DNA from: an uncultured Clostridia bacterium
GTDB taxonomy: Bacteria; Bacillota; Clostridia; Lachnospirales; Anaerotignaceae
Assembly (NCBI GenBank): GCA_944379995.1
Contig: CALWGF010000001.1
Location: 186,001 to 250,000 of the forward strand
Reading direction: 5' to 3'
Length of the DNA: 64,000 nt
In this document: piece by piece, positions 63,231-64,000 of the stretch
How the letters are laid out: each line of letters begins with the position of its first letter
Numbering within the stretch: position 1 is the stretch's first letter
Notes under the pieces: generated by a model
Told to the model about the DNA's origin: nothing
The model's database searches: none
What the model saw: only the letters and a program-made list of their open reading frames with translations
Translations under genes and position numbers: made by a program

Positions 63231-64000
63231 ATGATTTCTATTGATATTTTATATTCAAAAATTGAAAATGGAATAAAAATTATTGGTATTAATGGCAGAG
63301 CATCTGAAATAAAAATACCTGAAAAAATAAATGGTATTACAGTTACTGAAATTGGTGATTATGCTTTTTATATTGAAAATGAGCTTGATTTAGTTGAAAA
63401 TAATGAAAGTGAAGTTTCATATACTTTTACTGAATGTATGGAAAAAACAGAAAAAGCAAAAGAACAAATTGGAGAAGCTATTAAAAGAATATATTTGCCT
63501 GATACTATTACTAAAATAGGGGAATATGCCTTTTGTGGCTGTAAACATTTGTATTTTGTACATCTCCCTGAAAATTTATTGAGTATTTCAGACCATATGT
63601 TTTCTGGTTGTGAAAGTATTGAAGAAATTTATATACCGAATAGTATACAAAATACAGAAAGTTACGCTTTCCATAATTGTAGAAAACTTAAAAAAGCCAT
63701 AATTCCAGAAGGCTGTAAAAAAATAGGTAATTATGCTTTTTATAATTGTAGAAATATTGAGGAAGTTGTTATTCCTAAGTCAATAGAGGAAATTGGTACA
63801 AGCCTTTTTCTTAATTGTATACGACTTAAATATATTACATTTGGTAGATATTTTAATGTAGCAAATATTATTGCACCACTTACACAGGAGTTGCATATAA
63901 CAGTTGATTTTGATGACGGTCAAAGGGCAAAATTAGTTGTGCCTGACTTTCAATATGAATATATTGAAGATACACCGGCAAGGCTTTTTCATCGTGTAAA
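63231..64000 (+). CDS. leucine-rich-repeat (BspA-like) protein, 3' end outside the window
   Basis: The frame from ATG 63231 stays open to base 64000, giving 256 residues. It holds LRR_5-type repeats with the pattern I-x-x-(I/V)-x-I-P-x-x-(I/V)-x-x-I-(G)-x-x-(A)-F-x-x-C: IYLPDTITKIGEYAFCGCKH, IYIPNSIQNTESYAFHNCRK, AIIPEGCKKIGNYAFYNCRN and VVIPKSIEEIGTSLFLNC. There is no signal peptide, so it is likely a cytoplasmic LRR protein of the type common in gut Clostridia, not a secreted BspA. GCGAGGA lies 10 bases before the ATG. Confidence 0.85.
   Translation, partial: MISIDILYSKIENGIKIIGINGRASEIKIPEKINGITVTEIGDYAFYIENELDLVENNESEVSYTFTECMEKTEKAKEQIGEAIKRIYLPDTITKIGEYAFCGCKHLYFVHLPENLLSISDHMFSGCESIEEIYIPNSIQNTESYAFHNCRKLKKAIIPEGCKKIGNYAFYNCRNIEEVVIPKSIEEIGTSLFLNCIRLKYITFGRYFNVANIIAPLTQELHITVDFDDGQRAKLVVPDFQYEYIEDTPARLFHRV

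Overview
The window is AT-rich, densely coded and reads like a chromosome of a low-GC, spore-forming Clostridia member, most likely of the Lachnospirales. The evidence is a spoVB-type flippase, the hprK-murB-rapZ-whiA-HPr block, the ylm/sepF/divIVA block, the smc-ftsY-ylxM-ffh-rpsP-khpA-rimM-trmD block, a T-box in front of pheST, and frequent TTG/GTG starts with strong Shine-Dalgarno sites. This placement is inferred from gene content and order. No tRNA, rRNA, CRISPR array, insertion sequence or prophage was recognised.

Region by region. (1) 1-8903: the right end of what looks like a contractile-injection-system (eCIS) locus. It holds a membrane protein with a HAMP and a degenerate class III cyclase-like domain (open at the left edge), an eCIS-type AAA+ ATPase, a 1533-residue unrecognised protein, and a small YbjN/secretion-chaperone-like protein. 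(2) 8904-10744: a small membrane protein and a probably frameshifted hypothetical gene. (3) 10723-15259: pstS-pstC-pstA-pstB-phoU for phosphate uptake, with PhoP-box-like repeats in front of both pstS and pstC. (4) 15358-18875: SpoVB flippase and a DUF218 protein on the minus strand, then a secreted stalk-domain/PepSY protein. (5) 19000-24910: uvrC, hprK, murB, rapZ, whiA and a Crh-like HPr lacking the phosphorylatable histidine. (6) 25159-29781: an HlyD-like membrane protein, yggS, sepF, yggT, ylmH and divIVA (cell division). (7) 29840-34989: aroB, lspA, rluD, then an aspartate-transcarbamylase-like and a dihydroorotase-like gene. These two are intact and full length, but both have lost most catalytic residues. 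(8) 35135-43950: the smc to trmD block (chromosome condensation, SRP targeting, ribosome maturation); the ylxM-ffh promoter is bracketed by two matching palindromes. (9) 43966-47135: a Cys/His-rich secreted peptide, a DbpA-type DEAD-box helicase, an HTH-desulfoferrodoxin fusion and a ModE-like regulator. (10) 47209-53413: purine permease, a P-loop NTPase and a three-subunit molybdenum hydroxylase with a MocA-like protein. (11) 53464-54300: a decayed YczE/cytidylate-kinase-like pseudogene and its MarR regulator. (12) 54369-57367: a minus-strand ferrous-iron operon feoA-feoA-feoB-Fur-like-Cys-rich protein. (13) 57605-64000: a lipoprotein, T-box-pheS-pheT, an XRE regulator, a PHP phosphoesterase and a leucine-rich-repeat gene cut by the right edge.

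The two most unusual signals are the eCIS-like cargo/chaperone region at the left end and the pair of pseudoenzymes related to PyrB and PyrC. The pseudoenzyme pair sits directly after lspA-rluD, where Bacillus keeps its pyrimidine operon. Other points worth testing are the HTH-desulfoferrodoxin fusion with every iron ligand conserved, the Crh-like HPr, the operator-bracketed promoter of ylxM-ffh, and the Fur-like regulator whose usual metal/dimer domain is replaced by a short Cys-rich segment.
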